A stretch of DNA of 64,000 bases from Salisediminibacterium halotolerans. Lineage in GTDB: Bacteria > Bacillota > Bacilli > Bacillales > Salisediminibacteriaceae. Where the stretch lies: assembly GCF_003814815.1 (NCBI RefSeq), contig NZ_RKQQ01000003.1:62001-126000 (forward strand). The letters are read 5' to 3'. A model generated the notes under the pieces. That model searched no databases, had not been told where the DNA came from, and worked only from the letters and a program-made list of their open reading frames with translations. The position numbers and the translations under genes are program-made. Within the stretch, counting starts at the first letter, position 1. The number at the start of each line of letters is the position of its first letter. Below, in pieces: positions 1 through 7,556 of this stretch.

Positions 1-1
1 T

Positions 2-88
2 TTAAAAAAGAAACAGCAGCTTATGCAAGCAAAACTTATTGAAAATTCACTTACAGACCGCGGAGAAAGATTCGATAAATCCGTTTAA
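2..88 (+). CDS. C-terminal end of an unidentified protein (5' end outside window)
   Basis: An open frame enters from the left edge and ends at a TAA at 86-88, giving 28 residues ending in RGERFDKSV. The composition (basic and polar, several Gln and Lys) looks like a surface helix at a protein C-terminus. An inverted repeat follows eight bases after the stop, as expected at the end of a gene. Nothing in this short piece identifies the family. Confidence 0.5.
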   Translation, partial: LKKKQQLMQAKLIENSLTDRGERFDKSV

Positions 89-95
89 CGGATAA

Positions 96-123
96 GTTCC
101 CTTTCCTTTTCGGGAAAGGGAAC
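96..123 (+). terminator. Inverted repeat after the left-edge gene
   Basis: Perfect 11-bp arms (GTTCCCTTTCC / GGAAAGGGAAC) enclose a six-base loop. There is no clear T-run after the 3' arm, so it may be a weak terminator or an mRNA 3'-end stabiliser rather than a classic intrinsic terminator. Confidence 0.5.
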
Positions 124-162
124 ACCGCTGTTATAAATATTATCTTTCATGGAGGGGTTACA

Positions 163-708
163 ATGTCTTATTATATTGCAGGATTTGCTGGAAGTTTACG
201 TAAAGGGTCATTTAACAAAAATGTCTTAAACTTTGTTGCTGAGCGTGAGAATGATGTTTACATACATCCGTTTGACGAGCTTCCTTTGTTTAACGCTGAT
301 TTAGAGTCCGGCGGCGATCCTGTACAAGTGAAACGCTGGAAAGATCAAATCAAGCAGGCAGACGGACTGTTTATTGTAACACCGGAGTATTCGCACGCTA
401 TGCCCGGGGTGGCAAAAAACGCACTTGATTGGGCGGGAAGCATCGCGAATGAAAACGTGCTTGATAAAAAGCCGGTGATGATTATCGGAGCTTCGCCAAC
501 CGGAATGGGTACCGGATTTGCTCAGGCACAAATGCGTCAAGTGCTGGCAGCTTGCGGCGCTTATGTAATGCCGCAGCCAGAAGTATTTATCGGCAGAGTG
601 CATAACATTATGGATGAAAACGGCCGGTTAACCGATCAGGGGACCGTTGACTTTTTAGCGGACGCCATCAATGAATTCCGCAGTTTTATTGCAATGTGCC
701 AACAGTAA
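163..708 (+). CDS. NADPH-dependent FMN reductase family protein
   Basis: A 181-residue flavodoxin-fold reductase. The N-terminal GSLRKGSFN phosphate-binding segment (about residues 10-18) and the TPEYSHAMPGVAKNALDW segment (about 73-90) are the usual FMN-binding landmarks of the NAD(P)H-dependent FMN reductase / azoreductase-like family. Length is typical. These cytoplasmic enzymes pass electrons from NAD(P)H to free flavin or quinones and often act in redox defence; the true substrate cannot be read from sequence. The ATG is preceded by GGAGGGG at good spacing. It appears to be a single-gene unit. Confidence 0.88.
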   Translation: MSYYIAGFAGSLRKGSFNKNVLNFVAERENDVYIHPFDELPLFNADLESGGDPVQVKRWKDQIKQADGLFIVTPEYSHAMPGVAKNALDWAGSIANENVLDKKPVMIIGASPTGMGTGFAQAQMRQVLAACGAYVMPQPEVFIGRVHNIMDENGRLTDQGTVDFLADAINEFRSFIAMCQQ

Positions 709-804
709 ACGAATGCAGAAATTTCGCACTTTAAGCAAACTGCTTGATCCGCTGTTCACATTTAGGTAAGGTGTATATTGAATTTACCTATTGGAGTGAA
801 CAGC

Positions 805-1053
805 ATGAACTTGTTAGACTGGAAATTCAGCAAAAACGGTCAAGTGAAAGCTTGGTTTTCAGTATATCCTCGATCAACCGTCATTCTCCATTTTGTTTCG
901 GGCTACTATTTTACGTTTATGGCTGTATGGTCCGCTTTTGACCCGGCCCCGAAACGCGCGGATTTAGAGGAAATGGAAAGAATAATCAACGATGAACTCG
1001 GCTGTTTAGAGGAGTATGAAATACGGCGTTCAGCGCAAAAATTGGAGATTTAA
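805..1053 (+). CDS. Small hypothetical protein, 82 residues
   Basis: I chose ATG 805 over an upstream in-frame start at 778 because GGAGTG lies eight bases before it. The protein begins MNLLDWKFSKNG. It has one moderately hydrophobic stretch (about residues 24-44, rich in Val, Phe and Tyr) followed by a charged helical tail (residues 52-82), so it could be a membrane-associated or small globular protein. I do not recognise a family. It ends at a hairpin shared with the convergent GntR gene. Confidence 0.6.
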   Translation: MNLLDWKFSKNGQVKAWFSVYPRSTVILHFVSGYYFTFMAVWSAFDPAPKRADLEEMERIINDELGCLEEYEIRRSAQKLEI

Positions 1054-1054
1054 A

Positions 1055-1088
1055 AAAACTTCCTGCACTGTTTACAGGAAGGTTTTTA
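1055..1088. terminator. Bidirectional terminator between small protein and GntR gene
   Basis: ACTTCCTG and CAGGAAGG arms are flanked by an A-run on the left and TTTTT on the right, so it can serve both convergent genes. Confidence 0.7.
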
Positions 1089-1814
1089 TTATGAGCGGCT
1101 CATTTGGATACGGAAACGATATCGATCCGCTCTGTACCTTGATTTGACGAATTCAAAGGGACGTCCGTCAGCAAGAAACGTCATACGTTCAATTAATAAG
1201 ACAGGCGCGCCTTCGGGGAGCGAAAGCAAATTCATTTCGCGTTCGTTCACAATGGACGATTCAATTACTTGCGAAGCGCTCCCGATCGCGAGCCCTAGTT
1301 TACTTTCGATATAATTGTACAGCGAATCGTAAATCACTTCTTCGGTCAGACCGGTGATAACATCACAAGGAACCCAAGTTGTTTCTAAAGCCATCGGCTG
1401 ATCATCTGCAAGGCGGATCCGTTCAATTTCATAAACTTGTGCGCCGAGAGCAATGTTAAGTTTTCCGGCAATATAGTCCGAAGCTTCGCGCACCTGGAAA
1501 GACAGCATTCGATTACTCGGCACAAAGCCGCGTTCACGCATATCTTCAGTGAAGCTAGTTAATCCTTGCAGCGGCTGGTCAATTTTGGATTCGTTAACGA
1601 ACGTGCCGGTTCCTTTTTTTCGATGCACGTAACCATCGTTTACAAGTTTTGTGATAGCTTGCCGTACAGTCATGCGGCTGATGTCGTAGGTATCTGCATA
1701 CTCTCGTTCGGACGGAAGGACATCCCCCGGCTTTAATATTGCTTGTTCAATTTCTTTTTGAATTTTTTCTACAAGCTGAAAATAAATCGGGATCGGCGAT
1801 TGTTTATCTATCAT
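1089..1814 (-). CDS. GntR family regulator with UTRA domain (NagR/YvoA-like)
   Basis: 241 residues: an N-terminal winged helix-turn-helix (about 1-75, with PSEREYADTYDISRMTVRQA and a KGTGTFV wing) and a C-terminal UTRA ligand domain (about 95-235). The linker QPLQGLTSFTEDMRERG closely resembles the HutC/YvoA subfamily, whose B. subtilis member NagR senses glucosamine- or GlcNAc-6-phosphate and represses amino-sugar genes. A dre-like palindrome lies 22 bases upstream of the start, pointing to autoregulation. No nagA or nagB is next to it, so the target genes must be elsewhere. Ligand assignment is inference from family. Confidence 0.85.
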   Translation of the reverse strand: MIDKQSPIPIYFQLVEKIQKEIEQAILKPGDVLPSEREYADTYDISRMTVRQAITKLVNDGYVHRKKGTGTFVNESKIDQPLQGLTSFTEDMRERGFVPSNRMLSFQVREASDYIAGKLNIALGAQVYEIERIRLADDQPMALETTWVPCDVITGLTEEVIYDSLYNYIESKLGLAIGSASQVIESSIVNEREMNLLSLPEGAPVLLIERMTFLADGRPFEFVKSRYRADRYRFRIQMSRS

Positions 1815-1836
1815 ACTATCATCCTTTTACGCGTAA

Positions 1837-1852
1837 AGTGTCATAGACCACT
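1837..1852. promoter_or_regulatory. dre-like operator upstream of the GntR/UTRA gene
   Basis: Read on the minus strand the site is AGTGGTCTATGACACT. It matches the DasR/NagR operator form ACTGGTCTAGACCACT at 12 of 16 positions and lies just upstream of the regulator start, where an autoregulatory site is expected. Confidence 0.5.
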
Positions 1853-1946
1853 GTTCCTCTTGCTTTTAGCACAGTGTACAGCGGTAAAGAAAAGGAGTCA
1901 AGCGTTAAGTTTTCTGCGAAAATCATCGCCGTTTTTCATCCGCTTC

Positions 1947-3101
1947 TCAATCTCGATAAGCTGCCGGAATATAAACACAATACGGTTCGCTGCCGAGATA
2001 ATCACCGGTGACCGCATAAGTTCTTGATCGTGATCCGCCGCAAACGTAGCGGTATTCACAGACGCCGCACTTGCCTTTATAATTATCAGGGTTGCGGATA
2101 GCTTTCAAAACCGGGGATTCCCGATAAATTTCTTTAAGCGATGATTCTTTGACATTCCCCACCTCGATCGGAAGCAAGCCGCTCGGCATAACATTGCCTT
2201 TATGGTCGATGAAAATGAAACCGTTCCCGTCATTCACCCCTTTAGGCGCCCGTTTTAGTCCGTCGATTTCCGAAGCCGTGTCAGAAATGGCATCAGCATA
2301 GCGAATGTGTTCCTTGTCAATCAGCTGTTCTTTCGCTTTTTGCTGGATGACGACGCGACGGTGATGCTGAGCAGCGGTTGTTTTAATATCAAAATTTGAG
2401 GTTTTGTTTAATTCATAAAGCCAGCGAAAGACTTTCTCGTGTTCAGCGGCTGATAAACAGTGTTCCTGCTGACCGCGCCCTGTCGGCACAAGCATAAAAA
2501 TATACCACATAATGACGTCCAGTTCTTCAACAAGTTCAGCCATTTGTTCTAATTGATCGACATTGTATTTCGAGATAACCGTATTGATTTGCAGAGGCAT
2601 ATTAAGTTCTTTTAATGCTTTGATCTTTTCAAGTGTTAAGTCGAAAGAGCCGGATGTGCCGCGAAAATGATCGTGCGTTTCAGGTGTCGGTCCGTCTAAA
2701 CTGAAAGCCCAGCGTGACAAGCCGACTTCTTTCGCTTTTTCCATCTTTTCTTGCGTTACATTATCCGTAGCACTTGGTGTCATTGAGACGCGCATCCCTT
2801 TTTTAACAGCGTAATCCGCGAGTTCGAATAAATCTTTGCGCATCATACAGTCCCCGCCGGTGAATACGAGCATCGGATTATTCATCGCATAAATTTGATC
2901 GATCAGTTCAATACCTTCAGCAGGTGTCAATTCTTCCGGATGAGGCTCGACTTGAGCATCCGCCCGGCAATGAAGACAGCGCAGTTCGCATGCACGTGTT
3001 ACTTCCCAAATGACAATGAACGGGTCTTGATTGTAATCGATTCCCATTGGTCCTAATTTTGTTTCCGTGCCGGTCTGTTGAGAAGCAGCGTGAGTATGCA
3101 T
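1947..3101 (-). CDS. Radical SAM/SPASM protein, copy A (BA_1875/TIGR04053-like)
   Basis: 384 residues. The radical SAM cluster motif CELRCLHC (CxxxCxxC) sits near residue 38, and a C-terminal SPASM-type region carries CGVCEYRYVCGG plus a final Cys in SEPYC, typical of auxiliary Fe-S clusters. The overall shape recalls AhbD/NirJ/PqqE relatives and the BA_1875 family of Firmicutes; I know of no defined function. It is divergently transcribed from a close paralogue (copy B) with a shared 194-bp promoter region. Compared with copy B it has an extra N-terminal 17 residues rich in His, Gln and Thr. Oxygen-sensitive chemistry would fit the Fnr-like site between them. Confidence 0.82.
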   Translation of the reverse strand: MHTHAASQQTGTETKLGPMGIDYNQDPFIVIWEVTRACELRCLHCRADAQVEPHPEELTPAEGIELIDQIYAMNNPMLVFTGGDCMMRKDLFELADYAVKKGMRVSMTPSATDNVTQEKMEKAKEVGLSRWAFSLDGPTPETHDHFRGTSGSFDLTLEKIKALKELNMPLQINTVISKYNVDQLEQMAELVEELDVIMWYIFMLVPTGRGQQEHCLSAAEHEKVFRWLYELNKTSNFDIKTTAAQHHRRVVIQQKAKEQLIDKEHIRYADAISDTASEIDGLKRAPKGVNDGNGFIFIDHKGNVMPSGLLPIEVGNVKESSLKEIYRESPVLKAIRNPDNYKGKCGVCEYRYVCGGSRSRTYAVTGDYLGSEPYCVYIPAAYRD

Positions 3102-3209
3102 AGTTGATCACCAACTTTTTAAAATTAATTACAGTTTAATTTTACGATATTGTGAAGAGTGAAAAGGATCCTTTATGTTACATCTCGGCGACAATTTTTG
3201 TCCTTCCGC

Positions 3210-3253
3210 TGTGACTTGCATCACCGCCTGTTTTCGGCAAATACATGTAGAAT
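3210..3253 (+). promoter_or_regulatory. Fnr/CRP-type site and promoter of radical SAM copy B
   Basis: TGTGACTTGCATCACC at 3210-3225 matches the Fnr/CRP palindrome TGTGA-N6-TCACA at nine of ten half-site bases. A -10-like TAGAAT lies at 3248-3253. Their centres are 33 bp apart, so with a start point near 3260 the box is centred at about -42, the classic class II activator position. No good -35 hexamer is needed in that arrangement. Confidence 0.55.
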
Positions 3254-3295
3254 CGAAACAAAATCAATGATCGAAAAGACAAGGGTGTGTAAAAA

Positions 3296-4405
3296 ATGAT
3301 CAAGAAGGATTATGATCAAAATCCGTTTATTGTTATTTGGGAGCTCACGAGAGCCTGTGAATTGCAGTGCTTGCACTGCCGGGCGGAAGCACAATACCGC
3401 CGCCACCCGAATGAACTTTCTTTTACGGAAGGTAAAAAGCTGATTGATGAAATTGAAACGATGGACCGGCCGATGCTTGTATTTTCCGGCGGCGACCCGC
3501 TTATGCGAGGTGACGTATTTGAATTGGCCTCCTATGCCGTTTCAAGAGGCATTCGAGTATCGATGACGCCTTCAGCGACACCGAATGTGACGAAAGAAGC
3601 GATGATAAAAGGGCAGAGCGCAGGTTTATCTCGTTGGGCTTTCAGCATTGATGGACCTGACGAACAAATACACGACTATTTTCGCGGCACTGCAGGTTCT
3701 TTTAAACTGACTGTTGATGCGATTCGGACACTCCATGAATTAAATATGCCGGTGCAAATCAACACCGTCATTTCCTCGTTTAATGTGAATGAATTGGAGC
3801 GGATGGCTGCGCTTGTTTCCGAATTAAAATGCGTACTGTGGAGTGTGTTTTTTCTCGTCCCTACCGGCAGGGGCGAAGAAAAGCATATGATCAGCCCGGC
3901 GGAACATGAACGCGTCCTTCATTGGCTTTTCAATCATTCAAAAACGGCGGAGTATGATATTAAAACAACGGCCGCTCAGCATTACCGCCGTGTTGTGATT
4001 CAGCAAAAAAAGCGCGCGGATGCGTCGGAAAAACCGATTGATTATCAAGACACCTTAAAAACCGGGATGATCGGTGCTGTCGATGGCCTCGGACGCGCTC
4101 CGAAAGGTGTAAATGACGGCAACGGCTTTGTATTTATTTCTCATACAGGCGACATTTATCCGAGCGGACTGCTTCCGGTTAAAGGCGGTAATGTGCGCGA
4201 TGACGGATTAGCAGAAGTGTACCGCCATTCACCGCTGTTTCAAGCCTTAAGAGACCCGTCAAATTATAAAGGGAAATGCGGCGTGTGCGAATACCGCTAC
4301 GTTTGCGGCGGCTCGCGGTCGCGGGCCTACGCGTTAACAGGCAATTATTTGGAGAGTGAACCGGCCTGTGTATATATCCCCGAAGCTTACAGAGCAAGAA
4401 GTTAA
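3296..4405 (+). CDS. Radical SAM/SPASM protein, copy B (BA_1875/TIGR04053-like)
   Basis: 369 residues, colinear with copy A from its DQNPFIVIWE segment to the end. It keeps the CELQCLHC radical SAM cysteines near residue 23, the FSGGDPLMR SAM-binding segment, and the C-terminal CGVCEYRYVCGG cluster motif with a last Cys in SEPACVYIP. By eye the two copies agree at about two thirds of positions, so this is an older divergent duplication rather than a recent one. AAGGGTG precedes the ATG. Upstream there is an Fnr-like box at an activating position. Substrate unknown; heme-related or peptide-modifying chemistry are both open. Confidence 0.82.
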   Translation: MIKKDYDQNPFIVIWELTRACELQCLHCRAEAQYRRHPNELSFTEGKKLIDEIETMDRPMLVFSGGDPLMRGDVFELASYAVSRGIRVSMTPSATPNVTKEAMIKGQSAGLSRWAFSIDGPDEQIHDYFRGTAGSFKLTVDAIRTLHELNMPVQINTVISSFNVNELERMAALVSELKCVLWSVFFLVPTGRGEEKHMISPAEHERVLHWLFNHSKTAEYDIKTTAAQHYRRVVIQQKKRADASEKPIDYQDTLKTGMIGAVDGLGRAPKGVNDGNGFVFISHTGDIYPSGLLPVKGGNVRDDGLAEVYRHSPLFQALRDPSNYKGKCGVCEYRYVCGGSRSRAYALTGNYLESEPACVYIPEAYRARS

Positions 4406-4449
4406 AAAAAGCGTCCTGCTGATGATAGATCAGACAGGGCGCTTTTCTT
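4406..4449 (+). terminator. Terminator after radical SAM copy B
   Basis: GCGTCCTG pairs with CAGGGCGC (one G-U) after an A-run, followed by TTTTCTT. Confidence 0.75.
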
Positions 4450-4563
4450 GTCGTATCATGCAGTTATGCAATTTTCGACAATTGTATGATAGATTTGCGA
4501 TTGGCAGTAAACCTTTCAGCCTAAAAACGGTTTAAAAAGAGGAGGAGAGTTCTATAATACTAA

Positions 4564-4589
4564 GACTAAATTACTTGAAAAGCGGGTAA
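4564..4589 (+). promoter_or_regulatory. Possible sigma-B promoter of the GGDEF gene
   Basis: GACTAA, a 14-bp spacer and GGGTAA resemble the sigma-B consensus GTTTAA-N12-15-GGGTAT. The spacer equals that of the much better site at 30853-30878. It lies 45 bp before the GGDEF start codon. The -35 matches only four of six bases. Confidence 0.3.
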
Positions 4590-4634
4590 GTAATATAAAC
4601 AGCGTGAACTTAAAGACAGAATGCAGGCGGTGAG

Positions 4635-6212
4635 ATGATGATTGAAAATACGAAAATTAAACAGTCGATGAATGAATTGACTGAAGATATTCTTAAAAAA
4701 ATATATTTATCCGTTTTGCTTGTCGGTCTCTTATTTATGTTTGTTAATTTTTTGAATGAATTAAAACTTGCACAAGTGTCAATAACATATTGGATCGCTC
4801 CTTTATACACAGGTGTGCTATTTATTTATTTGTTTGCTTCCCGCTTTTCTTTTCGGTTCCGGGCTTATGCGGTAATTCTTTTGATTTTATTTGTCGGGCT
4901 TTTAAGCAGTTTTTTCTACGGGATGCTCGGTCCTGCCGTACTTTTTTACATCGGCTCTGCGTATACCGCGATGCTTTTACTGTCAAAAAAAGAAACGGTT
5001 GTATTGATTGCCGGTGCGTTTGTTGCTTATACGGCGATTTATTTGCTGTGGGTGTATGAAGTGCTGACGCCGGCTTTTTCTCTCGATACGTATACGCATT
5101 CGTTAAATACCTTTGCAACAAGAATTGTCGCACTTCTGTTTTTTGTCGGTTTAATCATCGTCTCGCAATACAGGGTGAATCAGTTTTTAGTCCGTAAAGT
5201 GAATGAATTGAATCAGGCGAGGTCGGAAGTGAGACGGACGGGTGAAAAGCTGACGGTGCAAGAAGAAATCGCTGCGACAAACAGAGAACAGGCGCGGATA
5301 AGTCAAGAACATTATTCAGCGCTGATTGAAAACACTGCGGATTTGATATTTACGATGTCGCCAGCCGGATATTTGTTATCGGTAAATTCAAAGTTTGCCG
5401 AAAGTACAGGCATGAAAGAGGAAGATTTACGCTCGCAGCATTTTAAGACTCTTATTCAAAAAGACGGCGAAAAGAAAAAATTCGAAAGTGAATGGAATCA
5501 TATGCTGAAAGCCGGTCAGGCTGTTCAATTTCTTACCAACAGGCATGATCAAATGAATGATCAACTGCTGACATATGAAATTTCAATGACGCCGATTTTT
5601 ACGGACGATGATGAGTTATCGTTTGTGATCTGCCGTCAGCATGATGTGACAGTGCTAATGAATAAAGAGAAACGAATCGAAAAGTTAGCATACTATGACC
5701 AGCTGACAGGTCTTGCAAATCGTGTTCATTTTGAAGAACGGGTGCAAGAAAGTCTCTCGCTGTCACAAACGGAGGACAAACAAATCGGCATCATTTATTT
5801 GGATCTCGATCGGTTCAAAAAAGTTAACGATACCGCCGGCCATCATGCCGGTGATGACTTATTAAAGGAAGCTTCAGAGCGGATGGCAGACGTTGTTCAA
5901 CGTACCGGAGAAATCGCCCGGATGGGCGGAGATGAATTTGCGGTGTTATTTCAAAATAGAGCATCCGATACAGACTTTACCAATATGCTTGAACAAACAG
6001 CGAAAGATTTAATCGAAAAATTGGAAGAACCGTATTATTTAAGAGAACATTCGTTTTATTTAAGCGCGAGCGCCGGGATTGTTTGTTCACCGGATCACGG
6101 GGTGGATTTCGATGTATTAATGAAAAACGTAGACAGTGCGATGTACGCAGCCAAAAATGACGGTAAAGGGTGCTGGAGATGGTGCAGTGCCGAAATCGAA
6201 TCACACAGTTAG
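4635..6212 (+). CDS. Membrane diguanylate cyclase: TM domain, PAS, GGDEF
   Basis: 525 residues. About six hydrophobic segments fill residues 20-180, followed by a coiled-coil linker (about 185-225), a PAS domain (about 228-345, ALIENTADLIFTMSPAG onward) and a GGDEF domain (about 355-515). The active-site loop reads RMGGDEF, so catalysis of 2 GTP to cyclic di-GMP is expected. The RxxD inhibitory site that normally precedes the loop is not present: the aligned residues are Q-R-T-G. Start is ATG 4635 or the adjacent ATG 4638, after GGCGG. A weak sigma-B-like promoter lies upstream. Single gene, closed by a strong bidirectional terminator. Confidence 0.9.
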   Translation: MMIENTKIKQSMNELTEDILKKIYLSVLLVGLLFMFVNFLNELKLAQVSITYWIAPLYTGVLFIYLFASRFSFRFRAYAVILLILFVGLLSSFFYGMLGPAVLFYIGSAYTAMLLLSKKETVVLIAGAFVAYTAIYLLWVYEVLTPAFSLDTYTHSLNTFATRIVALLFFVGLIIVSQYRVNQFLVRKVNELNQARSEVRRTGEKLTVQEEIAATNREQARISQEHYSALIENTADLIFTMSPAGYLLSVNSKFAESTGMKEEDLRSQHFKTLIQKDGEKKKFESEWNHMLKAGQAVQFLTNRHDQMNDQLLTYEISMTPIFTDDDELSFVICRQHDVTVLMNKEKRIEKLAYYDQLTGLANRVHFEERVQESLSLSQTEDKQIGIIYLDLDRFKKVNDTAGHHAGDDLLKEASERMADVVQRTGEIARMGGDEFAVLFQNRASDTDFTNMLEQTAKDLIEKLEEPYYLREHSFYLSASAGIVCSPDHGVDFDVLMKNVDSAMYAAKNDGKGCWRWCSAEIESHS

Positions 6213-6220
6213 TCGAAAAT

Positions 6221-6259
6221 GAAAACAGCCGGCCGAAGAACTGTCGGCCGGCTGTTTTC
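6221..6259. terminator. Strong bidirectional terminator
   Basis: GAAAACAGCCGGCCGA and TCGGCCGGCTGTTTTC form a 16-bp perfect stem with A/T tails on both sides; it serves the convergent GGDEF and DUF4870 genes. Confidence 0.85.
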
Positions 6260-6265
6260 TGCGGG

Positions 6266-6583
6266 TCACAGAAATTTAATTGTAAACGGGATTCGGTAAT
6301 ACTCGCCGCTGAAAGCTTTCACAGCTGCGACGATGGTGATAATAAACACCCATAAGCCGACAATCGCCGAAAGAAATAAACCGATAACGATAATCGCCAA
6401 GATTGCACTGATAACAAAATAAATCGTCGAAGATATAAATAAGTTTAAGTATTGTCTGCCGTGAAAATCGATAAAATCCGAATCGTTTTTCTTGATCAGC
6501 CAAATAATCAAGGGGCCGATAAAAGCAGTGAAAAAACTGATCAGATAGATCAGCATCGCAAGCAATCGTTCATCGTTCGTCAA
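6266..6583 (-). CDS. DUF4870 (Tic20-like) small membrane protein
   Basis: About 105 residues with three hydrophobic helices and the conserved FIDFHGRQYLNL segment between helices 1 and 2, as in DUF4870 proteins. A TTG start at 6583 (MTNDERLLAML) is favoured because AGGTG sits six bases before it. The upstream in-frame ATG (6589) and GTG (6592) overlap that ribosome site and have no other. Function is unknown; the family is an integral membrane protein of the cytoplasmic membrane. Confidence 0.78.
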   Translation of the reverse strand: MTNDERLLAMLIYLISFFTAFIGPLIIWLIKKNDSDFIDFHGRQYLNLFISSTIYFVISAILAIIVIGLFLSAIVGLWVFIITIVAAVKAFSGEYYRIPFTIKFL

Positions 6584-6622
6584 TTCCATCACCTGTTTCT
6601 TTACTTAATCGTTCATTTCATT

Positions 6623-7264
6623 TTAGCGAACGCTGTGAACCCAGCCGAACTGTATCGCCTTTCGTACAGCCTCTGTCCGGTCAAAGGCGTTTATCTTTTG
6701 CAAAACCTTGTTAATCTTAACAGAAACAGTCGATTGCGCAAAATGAAATTTGTTGGCAATGTCTGTATTCGATTTTCCTTCGAGAATAGACTGTAAAATT
6801 TCATGCTCGACGTGTGTTAGTATTGAGTACGGTTTATGACGGTCCAGCTTTAAGTGTCGGATCCGTTTTTTCGACCAATGATTTTTATCAAGATAATTGC
6901 AGATTAAGTAATGGAGGTTTCCTTCGATAAAGCAGCCGTAAGCAGCAATATCAGCAATGACTAATTCTGTTTGTGAGGCAGCCGTGTGGAGGGAAACAAG
7001 TCCGTTTATCGGCAGGTGCAATAGATGCAGTGTGTCTTCCCCCGGTTTGGTGCGAAACAATACAAGACAGGCGGCATTCTCTTTTTCGTTTTTAGCCAGC
7101 GAAGTGATTTCTTGATTGACGGTTTCGGATAGTTCATCGACAAGGAAAATGTACCATTTGCTATAAGAGCTGTGCTGAGTGTTAATCCGATCTTCAATTT
7201 TTTGTTTAATCCGATCCGGGCAGATTGTTGAACGGTCTTGCCATATAATTGCAGGAGTTGTCAT
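6623..7264 (-). CDS. LuxR/GerE-type transcriptional regulator
   Basis: 213 residues from ATG 7264, which has GGAGGAA eight bases upstream; a longer in-frame start at 7297 lacks a ribosome site. The last 65 residues form a LuxR/GerE helix-turn-helix (THVEHEILQSILEGKSNTDIA ... TVSVKINKVLQKI). The N-terminal 140 residues do not look like a response-regulator receiver (no DD...D...K pattern) or a known autoinducer domain; they are of unrecognised type and may sense a ligand. It stands alone between a DUF4870 gene and a divergent hydrolase, with 292 bp of AT-rich intergenic DNA before the hydrolase. Confidence 0.82.
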   Translation of the reverse strand: MTTPAIIWQDRSTICPDRIKQKIEDRINTQHSSYSKWYIFLVDELSETVNQEITSLAKNEKENAACLVLFRTKPGEDTLHLLHLPINGLVSLHTAASQTELVIADIAAYGCFIEGNLHYLICNYLDKNHWSKKRIRHLKLDRHKPYSILTHVEHEILQSILEGKSNTDIANKFHFAQSTVSVKINKVLQKINAFDRTEAVRKAIQFGWVHSVR

Positions 7265-7556
7265 GTTATGTTCCTCCAAACATTGAAAATGTGACAAAAA
7301 AATGAAATTACTGTCATGATAAATGAGTTTTTCAGCATAAGCAAAGTTTTATCAAAAAAATAGTGATTTTGGTTTAGTCATTTTTTGTTGTGTGATTACC
7401 AGCTCGGCGTCTGAGCGTTGATAATTCATTGTTGCATGTTTTTTTGTATTAACTGAGGGGAAGTACTTTTATCAGTATGGATAAAAATACGATGGCTCGT
7501 TATTTACCAAATTTGATATACTGAACCCAATAAGAATCGATGAGAGGACTAAGCAG

